Of a stretch of DNA of 64,000 bases, positions 26,242 to 34,690 are shown piece after piece. Each line of letters begins with the position of its first letter. The stretch's first letter is position 1. The stretch spans positions 434,001 through 498,000 of the forward strand of contig NZ_JASZYT010000001.1 in assembly GCF_030316765.1 (NCBI RefSeq), given 5' to 3'. This stretch comes from Variovorax saccharolyticus (GTDB lineage Bacteria; Pseudomonadota; Gammaproteobacteria; Burkholderiales; Burkholderiaceae_C). The notes beneath the pieces were generated by a model. That model was given only the letters and a program-made list of their open reading frames with translations, ran no database searches and had not been told where the DNA came from. Both the position numbers and the translations under genes were made by a program.

Positions 26242-27825
26242 TCAGGCGAGCAGCGGGCTGCGCCTTGCCGTGTACCTGGATGCCTGTTCGTACGCATGGC
26301 CGAGCTGGAGCACCGCCAGGTCCGCCTGGGCGCGGCCCATCACCTGGAGGCCGATCGGCAGCCCGCCCGGACCGAAGCCGGCCGGCACGCTCAGCACCGG
26401 CACGCCGGCCAGCGTGCCGCCGACGACGACCTCCATCCAGCGGTGGTAGGTGTCCATCGTCCTGCCATTGACGCTCTTGGGCCAGTCCAGCTTGGCATCG
26501 AAGGGAAACACCTGCGCCGATGGCAGCACCAGGTAGTCATAACGCTGGAACAGCGTGTTGAGCGCCTGGTACCACGCGCTGCGATCGATGGAGGCGCGGT
26601 AGACGTCCACACCCGAGACCTTGAGGCCATTCTCGACTTCCCAGACGGCTTCGGGCTTCATCAGGGCCCGGGTCTTCGGATCGGCGTAGAGGCCGCCCGC
26701 GACGCCCGCCACGAGGAAGCCGCGCAGCGTGAGCCAGGTCTTCCACAGCCGCTCCATCGAGAAATCGGGCTGAACCGCTTCCACCGTGCAGCCGATGGTC
26801 TCGAAGTGCTTGAGCGCCCCGGTGCAGGTGTCGAGCACGCCGGGCTCCATCGGCAGGTAGCCGTTGTAGTCGCCCATCCAGCCGATGCGCGCGCCCTTGA
26901 AGTCCTTGGCCAGCGGCCTGGTGAAGATCGCCGGGTCTTGGTCGATCGACAGCGGCACGCGGGCGTCATGGCCGGCCTGCACCGACAACAGCATCGCGAG
27001 GTCAGCCACGCTGCGGCCCATCGGGCCTTCGTAGCCGAGCTGTTGCATGAAGACCTCGTTGGTCGGGCCGTAGGGCACCCGCCCGAACGAAGGGCGGAAG
27101 CCGAAGACGTTGTTCCACCCGGCCGGGTTGCGCAGCGATCCCATCATGTCGCTGCCGTCGGCCACGGGCAGCATGTTCAAGGCCAGAGACACGGCGGCGC
27201 CGCCGCTGCTGCCGCCCGCGCTCCTGGTCGGATCGAAGGCATTCAGCGTGGTGCCGAACACGGTGTTGTAGGTGTGCGAGCCGAGCCCGAACTCCGGCGT
27301 GTTGGTCTTGCCGATCAGGATCGCACCGGCCTTGCGCGCCCGCTCGACGACGATGGCATCGGTCTTCGGCACGTAGTCCTTGAGGATCGGCGAACCTTGC
27401 GTGGTGACGATGCCGGCCGTGGCCGCGAGGTCTTTCGGCGCTTGCGGAAAGCCGTGCATCCAGCCGACGCTGCGGCCTTCGGTCTTCGCTGCCGCGAACT
27501 GGGCATCGCGCTGCCCGGCCTGCGTGAGCAGCCCTTCGCGCGCCTGCAGCGAGACGATGGCGTTGACCTTGGGGTTGAAACGGTCGATCTGCGCGAGATA
27601 GGCGTTCATCACCTCCACGCACGAGACGCTGCGCGACTGGATCGCGCGCGACAGGGCGATGGCGGACCAGCCCGTGATCTCGGCGGCGGGCCGCTCGACC
27701 GGACCCGCTGCCTGGGCCAGCGCTCCCAGCGGTGCGGTCGCGAGCAGGGCGGCGCCGGTCTTGAGGAAGTCGCGGCGATCCGTGGTCGTGCCGTTGAGGG
27801 ATGGCGTTGGGTCGAAGTCTTGCAT
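26242..27825 (-). CDS. Tat-exported amidase (amidase signature family)
   Basis: 527 residues. A twin-arginine signal DRRDFLK (residues 16-22) with a hydrophobic run and AQA cleavage region predicts folded export to the periplasm. The amidase-signature triad is visible as Lys131 (APKDLAAT), Ser206 (SAGGSSGG) and Ser230 (MMGSLRNPA); the spacings of 75 and 24 residues equal those in FAAH. It hydrolyses an amide of unknown identity. It starts 47 nt downstream of the copper amine oxidase gene on the same strand, so the two periplasmic enzymes are probably co-expressed. Confidence 0.88.
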   Translation of the reverse strand: MQDFDPTPSLNGTTTDRRDFLKTGAALLATAPLGALAQAAGPVERPAAEITGWSAIALSRAIQSRSVSCVEVMNAYLAQIDRFNPKVNAIVSLQAREGLLTQAGQRDAQFAAAKTEGRSVGWMHGFPQAPKDLAATAGIVTTQGSPILKDYVPKTDAIVVERARKAGAILIGKTNTPEFGLGSHTYNTVFGTTLNAFDPTRSAGGSSGGAAVSLALNMLPVADGSDMMGSLRNPAGWNNVFGFRPSFGRVPYGPTNEVFMQQLGYEGPMGRSVADLAMLLSVQAGHDARVPLSIDQDPAIFTRPLAKDFKGARIGWMGDYNGYLPMEPGVLDTCTGALKHFETIGCTVEAVQPDFSMERLWKTWLTLRGFLVAGVAGGLYADPKTRALMKPEAVWEVENGLKVSGVDVYRASIDRSAWYQALNTLFQRYDYLVLPSAQVFPFDAKLDWPKSVNGRTMDTYHRWMEVVVGGTLAGVPVLSVPAGFGPGGLPIGLQVMGRAQADLAVLQLGHAYEQASRYTARRSPLLA

Positions 27826-27872
27826 GGATATCCTCGTGGTCTGGATGTTGGAGTCGAGGGGGAGCGGTCGGC

Positions 27873-30179
27873 TCACCTGGCCGGCCGGTTCAGCCCGAGC
27901 GTGGGCGTCTCGTCGAAGTAGTTCCAGGGCTTCAGCAGCGCGTGGACCCATTCGGTCGGCATGATCGGCCACTCCTCGGCGCGCGCGACGTGGGTGGTGC
28001 CGGTGGTCAGCCAGACCACGTTGTCGGTGTTCACGATCGGCTGGTCGTCGGCGGTGAACTGGCCGAGGCCGGTGTCCTTGCCCGAGCGGTTGGGGTACTT
28101 GCCTTCGGGGAACTTCTCCTCCGGGTCGTAGCGTGTGACCCAGATCTGGCGGTCCATGAAGCTCAGGCGGTGGTTGATCCACTCGTCCTTGGCAAAGTTG
28201 GCGCCCTTGGCGATCGGGTGCGTGCCGCCCGCGTACGGAACGAGCTGGTACGAGACCGGGTTGCCGACCTTGTTGAGGCGGTTCGGATTGCTCAGCAGGC
28301 GGATGGTCGACGCATCGAATTTCTGCGCCGCCGCCTTCTCGCTCGCCACCGTGCGCTGCACGGTCTGCATGGTGCTGGTGCGTGGCCCGGCGCGCGTGTT
28401 CTTCTCGACCACCGGGTCGATCTCGGTCAGCGAGTTGGCTTCGCCATCGACGTCGAGGTCGAGCCGGAAGTTGTAGATGTGCTGGTGCGTGGTGCCGACG
28501 ATGTTGTGGTCGAGCAAGGTGCCGTAGCGCGTGTCTTCGGCGGCGGTCGGGTCCTGCATGGTGCGCGACTTGACACCCTTCACGGCTTCGATGCCGGTCG
28601 CGCCGGCGTTGATGCCGATGGTGCCGTTCTCGGCGAACACCCAGTCGAACAGGTAGTCGTAGTTGCCGACGGTGCTGATCCAGCGCACCACCAGTTCGCG
28701 CCGCTCGGTGCTGACGTTGGGCTTGCCCATCTCCTGGTGCTTGAATTCGGGGCCGGCATAGCGCTCGAACACCGCGATCGCGTTCGGCACCTTGGCCGGC
28801 GCGCCCGCGTAGTCGGCCAGGGTGGCATCGAGCAGCACCGCGTTGTCGGGCGCGTCGCGGCCGCGCTCGATCGGCGAGGTCAGCGTGCCCATGCCGTATT
28901 CGCCCGAATCGAGGTAGGCCTTGAAGTACCAGCCCACGTCGGGGTCGCCGTAGGGCACGATCATGCCGCCCAGCGAGCCCTCGTACATGATCTTGCGGCG
29001 GGTGCCGCGGTCGTTGTAGGTGACGGTCGAGAGCACCAGCCCGACGCGCGAATCGAGCCGCACATGGAAGTCCCAGTTGCGCCAGTGCAGGGTGTTGCCG
29101 CTGATGGTGTAGTTCTTGCCCTCGGGCTCGGTGATCTCCAGCGGCTTGGGCGCCGGGGTCGCGCTGCGGTCGCGGCCGTCGTAGGGCGTCGGCTTGAGCG
29201 GCACCGGGATCACGCCCTGGTCTTCGATCTTCACGACCTTCTTCTGTTCGAGGTCCACCACCGCGACCAGGTTCTCGATCGGGTGGGCCCAGTAGTTGCC
29301 GTCGCCCACGTCGAGGTAGCTCACGACCTTGAGCAGACGGTCCTCCTGCTTCAGTTCGTCCTTGCCGTCGAAGTAGCCGACCGTCAGCGGCGTTGCGACC
29401 ACCTTCTTCACGTCATGGATGTCGCGCTTGCGCAGCGCCTGGGCGTACTCGGGGCTGCCTTCGATGGCCGATTGCACCGTGGCGAAGTCGTCGAGCAGGA
29501 CCATGCCGTGCGCGCCCTCGATGGGCTTCCAGTTCGTGACGCTGCGCGCCGCGAGGTCGACCGTGCCTTCGATCAGCTTCTTGCCGTCGAGCACGACCAC
29601 CGAGGCCTGGCGGGGCGCGCGCACGGGCTGGCCGGTGAGCGCGAAGTTCCACACCTCGTCTTTCGGCGGCGTCTTCAGGGTGATCTCGGTGAAGCGGTAG
29701 CCGGGCTGGTAGCGGCCGGAGGACTTCAGGATCGCGACCACCGCGAGGATCTCGTCGGCGGTCAGCGGGTTGAGCGGACTGGGGGTGCGCTCGACCGCGA
29801 AGGTCTTGTCCAGCCCCGGCTGGAAAACCTGGTTGATGAAGTCGTGCGACACATAGGCCGTGTTGCCCCGCATCGTCACCGGCACGTCGAGCTGCACCGG
29901 CTGTCCGTTCACCATGGCGGTACGCGAACCCGGCTTGACCCGCACCAGCATGCTGTTGCGCGAGATCGTGAAGACGTTGGCGAAGCCGTCCCAGCGCACC
30001 GCGGCGCCGAACTCCTCCAGCGTCTTCTTCAGCGGCACCATGTGCGCCGCGCCGCCGTGGGCGTGCGCCGGTGGCGCGAAGGCCGAAAGCGCGGCGCCGG
30101 CCGTGAGGGCCGCGACGGCCGTCAGTGCGGCGGCGCGCTGGCGGAAGGGGCGGGAAAATGAAAGCCGTGGGTGCTGCAT
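27873..30179 (-). CDS. Periplasmic copper amine oxidase (TPQ-dependent)
   Basis: 768 residues with a Sec-type signal (about 1-40). An N-terminal copper-amine-oxidase D1-like domain (VPLKKTLEEFGAAVRWDG, residues 48-110) precedes the D2, D3 and catalytic domains, the same layout as E. coli TynA. Tyr507 in VGNYDYLFDW is the TPQ precursor; the catalytic Asp is in AYLDSGEYGMG; copper ligands are in TTHQHIYNF and the C-terminal MPTEWVHALLKP region. It oxidises primary amines to aldehyde, H2O2 and ammonia. The AraC regulator and aldehyde dehydrogenase upstream would control and complete the pathway. Confidence 0.93.
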   Translation of the reverse strand: MQHPRLSFSRPFRQRAAALTAVAALTAGAALSAFAPPAHAHGGAAHMVPLKKTLEEFGAAVRWDGFANVFTISRNSMLVRVKPGSRTAMVNGQPVQLDVPVTMRGNTAYVSHDFINQVFQPGLDKTFAVERTPSPLNPLTADEILAVVAILKSSGRYQPGYRFTEITLKTPPKDEVWNFALTGQPVRAPRQASVVVLDGKKLIEGTVDLAARSVTNWKPIEGAHGMVLLDDFATVQSAIEGSPEYAQALRKRDIHDVKKVVATPLTVGYFDGKDELKQEDRLLKVVSYLDVGDGNYWAHPIENLVAVVDLEQKKVVKIEDQGVIPVPLKPTPYDGRDRSATPAPKPLEITEPEGKNYTISGNTLHWRNWDFHVRLDSRVGLVLSTVTYNDRGTRRKIMYEGSLGGMIVPYGDPDVGWYFKAYLDSGEYGMGTLTSPIERGRDAPDNAVLLDATLADYAGAPAKVPNAIAVFERYAGPEFKHQEMGKPNVSTERRELVVRWISTVGNYDYLFDWVFAENGTIGINAGATGIEAVKGVKSRTMQDPTAAEDTRYGTLLDHNIVGTTHQHIYNFRLDLDVDGEANSLTEIDPVVEKNTRAGPRTSTMQTVQRTVASEKAAAQKFDASTIRLLSNPNRLNKVGNPVSYQLVPYAGGTHPIAKGANFAKDEWINHRLSFMDRQIWVTRYDPEEKFPEGKYPNRSGKDTGLGQFTADDQPIVNTDNVVWLTTGTTHVARAEEWPIMPTEWVHALLKPWNYFDETPTLGLNRPAR

Positions 30180-30306
30180 CGAAGTCCTGCGTCGCTGTGG
30201 GAGTGGTTTCGACGGAGGTTACGGGGCAGTGCACGGGACCCGTTATCCCGATTCGGCAAGACTGCGCCCCGGGCCTCGAACGGCCTCGAGCGGGGCATCG
30301 AGCCGG

Positions 30307-31296
30307 TCAGTGGGCGGTCAGCATGCCGTTTGGCATGGCCCTGGCGGCACCGCGCGCGCGGGTCGCCGAGGGCAGTTCGCCGAAGTGCTGGCGGTAGTCC
30401 GCCGCGAAGCGCGACAGGTGCCAGAAGCCCCAGCGCGCCGCGACGTCGCCCACGGTCAGGTCGCTGTGCGCGAGCAACTCGCCGCGCACGCGGTTCAGGC
30501 GCATCACGCGCAGGTAGGTCACGGGGCTGAGGTGCAGGATCTCTTCGAACGCGTATTGCAGGGCGCGGCGCGAGGCGCAGGTGGCCTGGCACAGGTCGGG
30601 CACGCTGATCGCCTCGTCGGCATGGGCGTGCATGTAGTCGCGCGCGGCGTAGAGGATGCGCCGCCGGGCGGCGGCGCTGGGCCGCACGCTCGCTTCGTGG
30701 CGATCGCCGGCCACGCCGTCGAGCATCGCCTCCGAGAGCGAGAGCGCCAGCATGCGCTGGGCCGCGGCTTGCTGCAGCAGCGCAGGCTGCAGCCGCGCGA
30801 GCGCGAGCGCGGAATCGACGAGCTGCTTCATCCCGGCCTGGACGGCCGCGGAGGTTGCCAGCACGCACGGGTCTCGCAATGGCTGCGCGGCCTGCTCGCC
30901 GCCGCGCAGTTGGGTGGCCAGTGCCGACAGGTGCGCGGTGTCGATGGAGATGCCGATCACGTCCATGCCGGCGCCCGCGATCAGGTCGAATTCGGAACCC
31001 GAAGACACGGCGATCATGCGGTCGCGTTCGAGCGCATGGCCGCAGAACCAGCCGGCCTCGGCCACGGGGTGCATCAGGCCGACCGTGAGCGTCCCGGTGC
31101 GGGGCATGCCGCACTGGAAGACCGAGCGGCTCGCCGTCTCCACGAACACCTGCACCGGCCCGACACGCAGGTCCTCCACATGGCCGCTGAAACGGCCGGC
31201 GGAGATCTGCTCGTACTTCTGGTCCCAGGCGCTCAGCCCGGCGGCATGCTCGTCCGCATCGCGGGTGTCGAGGGTGGTGTAGCAGACGTCTTCCAT
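30307..31296 (-). CDS. AraC-family regulator, FeaR-like
   Basis: 329 residues. The C-terminal AraC HTH pair covers about residues 225-320 (YMHAHADEAISVPDLCQATCASRRALQYAFEEI, then DVAARWGFWHLSRFAADYRQHFG). The N-terminal region is an FeaR/EutR-like sensor. Placed between an aldehyde dehydrogenase and a copper amine oxidase, it resembles FeaR of the tynA/feaB system, so aromatic amines or their aldehydes may be the signal. An in-frame ATG at 31323 would add nine residues. Confidence 0.85.
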   Translation of the reverse strand: MEDVCYTTLDTRDADEHAAGLSAWDQKYEQISAGRFSGHVEDLRVGPVQVFVETASRSVFQCGMPRTGTLTVGLMHPVAEAGWFCGHALERDRMIAVSSGSEFDLIAGAGMDVIGISIDTAHLSALATQLRGGEQAAQPLRDPCVLATSAAVQAGMKQLVDSALALARLQPALLQQAAAQRMLALSLSEAMLDGVAGDRHEASVRPSAAARRRILYAARDYMHAHADEAISVPDLCQATCASRRALQYAFEEILHLSPVTYLRVMRLNRVRGELLAHSDLTVGDVAARWGFWHLSRFAADYRQHFGELPSATRARGAARAMPNGMLTAH

Positions 31297-31402
31297 GGCG
31301 GTATCCGGACGGATTCGGCGCAAGAAGCGTGCCGCAGACCTCGGCGCTTCGGAAGCCGGATTACCCTGATGGCCCGGCTTCCGCTGCCCGTTCGGCCCGC
31401 TG

Positions 31403-32833
31403 TTACTTCTTGATGCTGATGACGCGCGGCTGCGTGACCGACTTCAGTCCGTCGACGCCGAACTCCACCCCCCAGCCCGAGCGCTTGACGCCGCCGAAGG
31501 GCACCATGGGGTGGATCGCGCCGTGCTGGTTGATCCACACGGTGCCGGCCCGGATGCGCGAGGCGACTGCCCTGGCCTTGTCGATGTCGCCGGACCAGAC
31601 GGAGGCGCCGAGCCCGGCGTCGAGCCGGTTGGCGCTCGCGATCGCGGACTCGAGGTCGCTGTAGCGGATGACCGGGAGCACGGGGCCGAACTGCTCCTCG
31701 TCCACCAGCCGGCTGCCGTCGGCGATGTCGGTGACCAGCGTCACGGGATAGAAGTGGCCCGGACCGGCGGGGGCCTCGCCGCCGCAGACGATGGTCGCGC
31801 CGCCGGCCCGGGCGTCCTCGACCAGCGCCACCACCTTGTCGTACTGCATGCGGTTCTGGATCGGGCCGATCACGGTGCCGGCCGCCGTGCCGTCGCCCAT
31901 CGGCATGGTCTCGGCGAGCGCCTTGAGTTCGGCGACCACGGCGTCGTGCAGGTTGTCGGGCACGTACAGCCGCTTGGCGCAGGCGCAGGTCTGTCCCATG
32001 TTGAGGAAGGCGCCCCAGAAGAGCCCCATCGCAATCGCCTTCGGATCGGCATCGGGCAGCACGATCGCGGCGTCGTTGCCGCCCAGTTCCATCGTCGTGG
32101 GCGTGAGGTTGCGCGCCGCCGCCGCCGCGATGCGCGCGCCGGTCGCGTTCGAGCCGGTGAACATGATCTTGTCGATGCCACTGTTTTCCACCAGGGCCGC
32201 GCCGACGTCGCCGCCTCCGCTCACGGTGTTGAGCACGCCGGGCGGCAGCAGCTCGGCCATGATGCGGACCATCTCCAGCGTGCCGATGCTGGTGTATTCG
32301 GAAGGCTTGAGCACCACCGTGTTGCCGGCGCGCAGGGACGGCACGATCTGCCAGATCGCAATCAGCAGCGGCCAGTTCCAGGGCGCGATCGCGGCGACCA
32401 CGCCGAAGGGCTGGCGGTGCATCTCGTCGCGCCGCGTGTCGTCCTCGAAGACGACTTCCACCGGCAGCTCGAGGCTCGCGGGCACCTGTGTCCAGACTTC
32501 GCAGCCCCAGAGCTCGAAGCGCGCGCCGGGCACCTGGTCGGGACCGACGCCGCCGAGCGGTTTTCCCTGTTCGCGCGTCACCCACTCGGCGAGGTACTCG
32601 GAGTTGGCCTTGATGGCTTGCGCGACCTCCATCAGCAGTGCCTGGCGTTCGGCGTCGGGACGTGCGGCCCATGCGGGCTGCGCGGCGCGCGCCGCGGCGA
32701 CGGCCTCGGCCACCTGCTCCGGCGTGGCGTGCGGCACCAGGCCCAGCGTTTCGCCGGTGGCGGGGTTCTTCGATTCGAAGCTGCGGGCGACGGCGGCGGG
32801 GCGGCCGTTCACGGTGTTCTGGAACGTTCTCAC
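31403..32833 (-). CDS. NAD(P)-dependent aldehyde dehydrogenase
   Basis: 476 residues from a GTG start with GGAG 7 nt upstream. Motifs: IAPWNWPLLIAIWQIVPSL, MFTGSNATGARI, ELGGNDAAIV (base Glu) and NMGQTCACAKRLYV (catalytic Cys). It is likely to oxidise the aldehyde made by the copper amine oxidase encoded further along the same strand, as FeaB does after TynA; this is inferred from neighbours. The 105 bp in front carry a perfect 18-bp interrupted palindrome (32896-32913). Confidence 0.88.
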   Translation of the reverse strand: MRTFQNTVNGRPAAVARSFESKNPATGETLGLVPHATPEQVAEAVAAARAAQPAWAARPDAERQALLMEVAQAIKANSEYLAEWVTREQGKPLGGVGPDQVPGARFELWGCEVWTQVPASLELPVEVVFEDDTRRDEMHRQPFGVVAAIAPWNWPLLIAIWQIVPSLRAGNTVVLKPSEYTSIGTLEMVRIMAELLPPGVLNTVSGGGDVGAALVENSGIDKIMFTGSNATGARIAAAAARNLTPTTMELGGNDAAIVLPDADPKAIAMGLFWGAFLNMGQTCACAKRLYVPDNLHDAVVAELKALAETMPMGDGTAAGTVIGPIQNRMQYDKVVALVEDARAGGATIVCGGEAPAGPGHFYPVTLVTDIADGSRLVDEEQFGPVLPVIRYSDLESAIASANRLDAGLGASVWSGDIDKARAVASRIRAGTVWINQHGAIHPMVPFGGVKRSGWGVEFGVDGLKSVTQPRVISIKK

Positions 32834-32895
32834 GGGGTATCTCCGGAAGGTGGAAAGTGGCCCGCGCAGTCTAGGGAGCACGCCCGCGCGGCTCC

Positions 32896-32913
32896 ATCGC
32901 GAAGATTCGCGAT
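32896..32913. promoter_or_regulatory. Perfect 18-bp interrupted palindrome upstream of the aldehyde dehydrogenase
   Basis: ATCGCGAA-GA-TTCGCGAT, 63-80 nt before the GTG start on the - strand. Length and symmetry are those of a dimeric regulator site such as a LuxR-family box. The LuxR-type regulator gene lies directly upstream (32939-33754). Which protein binds is inference. Confidence 0.5.
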
Positions 32914-32938
32914 AGGGTTCACCCCGATGGGGGCACCG

Positions 32939-33754
32939 TCAATGGGGCAGGTGGATCGAGAGGGCGCCCGCGAGGCGGGCGGTCGAGGACACGCCCAGCT
33001 TGTCGCGCGCGCTGCGCAGCTGGTGGTCGACGGTCGAGAAGGAGCGCTTGAGTTCGCGCGCGATCTCCTTGTAGCTCATCCCGGTGGCGGCCATGCGTGC
33101 GACCTTCAGCTCGGCCGGCGTGAGTCCGGCGAGGGCCGCAGGGTCGGGCGCGGCCCGTGCATCGTCGCGCGCATCGTCGAGCGAGCGTGCTGCCGTCAGC
33201 ACCGGCGTGAGCACGGCGCGAGCGAGCAGGGGAAGGTGGGTGCAGGCCTCGGAACGCCAGACCGTGCGGGGCTCGATCCAGTCGGCGCACAGCAGGCCCA
33301 GCGAGCGGCGGCCGTCGTGCAGCGACACGGCCAGCTTGGTGCGGGTGCCGATGGCGCCGAGCTGCGCGCGCATCTGCGGCCCGAAGCGCGCATCGCTCGC
33401 GACGTCGCCGAACACCACCAGGCCCTCGGTGGCCCAGACGGCGGCCAGGCTCGGGTCGCGCGCATCCATCGCGAAGCCGACCACCGAGGGGACGGCGCGG
33501 CCGGGGCGCAGTGATTCGGCCAGCGGCGCATACAGTGCCTGCCCGGGTTCGGCGAAGCCGCCATCGACCCGATCGGCATCGAGCAGCTCGCGCAGACATT
33601 CCACGCCCACCCGCCAGCACTGGAGCGGGTCCTCGACGTACAGCAGCATCTGCGCCGCGAACTCTCGGGCCGGGCGCCAGGGAAGCGCGCTGCGGTCGTC
33701 GAGCAGACTGCAGCGCAGTCGGCGTTGGGTCTGGAGCACGTCGTCGCTGTGCAT
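32939..33754 (-). CDS. LuxR-family regulator with GAF-like sensor
   Basis: 271 residues. The C-terminal LuxR HTH is complete: LTPAELKVARMAATGMSYKEIARELKRSFSTVDHQLRSARDKLGV. The N-terminal 190 residues look like a GAF-type ligand domain (RTKLAVSLHDGRRSLGLLCADW). No phosphoacceptor receiver domain is present, so it is a one-component regulator. It lies between the aldehyde dehydrogenase and the Lrp-type regulator, all on the same strand. The 18-bp palindrome next to its 3' end is a candidate target. Confidence 0.82.
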   Translation of the reverse strand: MHSDDVLQTQRRLRCSLLDDRSALPWRPAREFAAQMLLYVEDPLQCWRVGVECLRELLDADRVDGGFAEPGQALYAPLAESLRPGRAVPSVVGFAMDARDPSLAAVWATEGLVVFGDVASDARFGPQMRAQLGAIGTRTKLAVSLHDGRRSLGLLCADWIEPRTVWRSEACTHLPLLARAVLTPVLTAARSLDDARDDARAAPDPAALAGLTPAELKVARMAATGMSYKEIARELKRSFSTVDHQLRSARDKLGVSSTARLAGALSIHLPH

Positions 33755-33779
33755 CGGATGGGTTCCCCGGGGTCCGGGA

Positions 33780-34223
33780 TTATGGCGGAACCGCGCTGCG
33801 GCGGTCGACCTTGCGGCTCAGCACCACCGAGGTGTGCGTTTGCTGGATGCCTTCGATCAGGCCGATGCGGTCGAGCAGCGCGTCGAGCTGCTCGTTGGTC
33901 TCGCAGCGCAGGGCCAGCATGTAGTCGTACTGGCCGCTGACGGCCGAGAGTTCCTCGACCTCGGGCAGCCGCGTGAGCGCCCGCACCACCGCGGCGCCGG
34001 TCTTGGGCGCGACGCTGAGGCCGCAGTACGCGCGCACCGCGGCTTCCTCGAGGCGCTGGCCGAGCCGCACGCCATAGCCGGCGATCACGCCCTCGCGTTC
34101 CAGCCGCGCGATGCGGGCGACGACTGTCGTGCGCGCCACCCCGAGCTTGCGGGCCAGCAGCGCGGCGGGCGCGCGGGCGTCGGCCTGGAGCAGGCTCAGC
34201 AGGTGGCGGTCGGTGTCGTCCAA
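33780..34223 (-). CDS. Lrp/AsnC-family regulator
   Basis: 147 residues. N-terminal winged HTH (DDTDRHLLSLLQADARAPAALLARKLGVARTTVVARIARLEREG) and C-terminal RAM domain (AVSGQYDYMLALRCETNEQLDALLDRI). Such proteins respond to amino acids. It lies 8 nt downstream of a RidA-family gene, a pairing that suggests control of amino-acid catabolism. Target genes are not identifiable here. Confidence 0.9.
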   Translation of the reverse strand: MDDTDRHLLSLLQADARAPAALLARKLGVARTTVVARIARLEREGVIAGYGVRLGQRLEEAAVRAYCGLSVAPKTGAAVVRALTRLPEVEELSAVSGQYDYMLALRCETNEQLDALLDRIGLIEGIQQTHTSVVLSRKVDRRSAVPP

Positions 34224-34231
34224 TGAATCAC

Positions 34232-34690
34232 TTATTGGACTTCGGCGATCAGCTCGATCTCTACGCAGGCGCCGAACGGAATCTGCGCGACGCCGAAGGC
34301 GCTGCGCGCATGGGCACCTTTCTCGCTGCCGAAGACCTCGGCCATCAGTTCGCTGGCGCCGTTGGTCACCAGGTGCTGCTCGGTGAAGGTGGACGTGGAA
34401 TTGACCAGGCTCATGAGCTTGACGATGCGCTTGACCTTGTTCAGGTCGCCGACCGCCGCATGCAAGGTGCCGAGCAGGTCGATCGCGATCGCGCGCGCGG
34501 CCTGCTTGCCTTCGTCGGTGCCGAGCGCGCCGCCGAGCTGCCCGACCCAGGGCTTGCCGTCCTTGCGGGCGATGTGGCCGGAGAGGAAGACCAGGTTGCC
34601 GGTGCGCGCGAAGGGCACGTAGGCCGCGGCGGGCGTGGCCACCGGGGGCAGGGTGATGCCGAGGCTGGACAGCTTGTCGTAGACGCTCAT
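34232..34690 (-). CDS. RidA-family protein, long subfamily
   Basis: 152 residues, about 20 longer than classical RidA. Opening SVYDKLSSLGITLPPVATPAAAYVPFARTGNLVFLSGH and ending AVAQIPFGACVEIELIAEV-like (GVAQIPFGACVEIELIAEVQ) place it in the branch annotated as YjgF/endoribonuclease-like. The Arg of the enamine deaminase site is not obvious, so activity is uncertain. Its ATG overlaps the stop of the upstream transglutaminase gene, and the Lrp regulator follows 8 nt after it. Confidence 0.85.
   Translation of the reverse strand: MSVYDKLSSLGITLPPVATPAAAYVPFARTGNLVFLSGHIARKDGKPWVGQLGGALGTDEGKQAARAIAIDLLGTLHAAVGDLNKVKRIVKLMSLVNSTSTFTEQHLVTNGASELMAEVFGSEKGAHARSAFGVAQIPFGACVEIELIAEVQ

Noticed and set aside
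30180..30306. Sigma-54-like GG-N10-GC element upstream of the copper amine oxidase
   Set aside because: The match is limited to the GG and GC pairs in a GC-rich sequence; the AraC-type regulator next to it works with sigma-70, and no sigma-54 activator gene is near.
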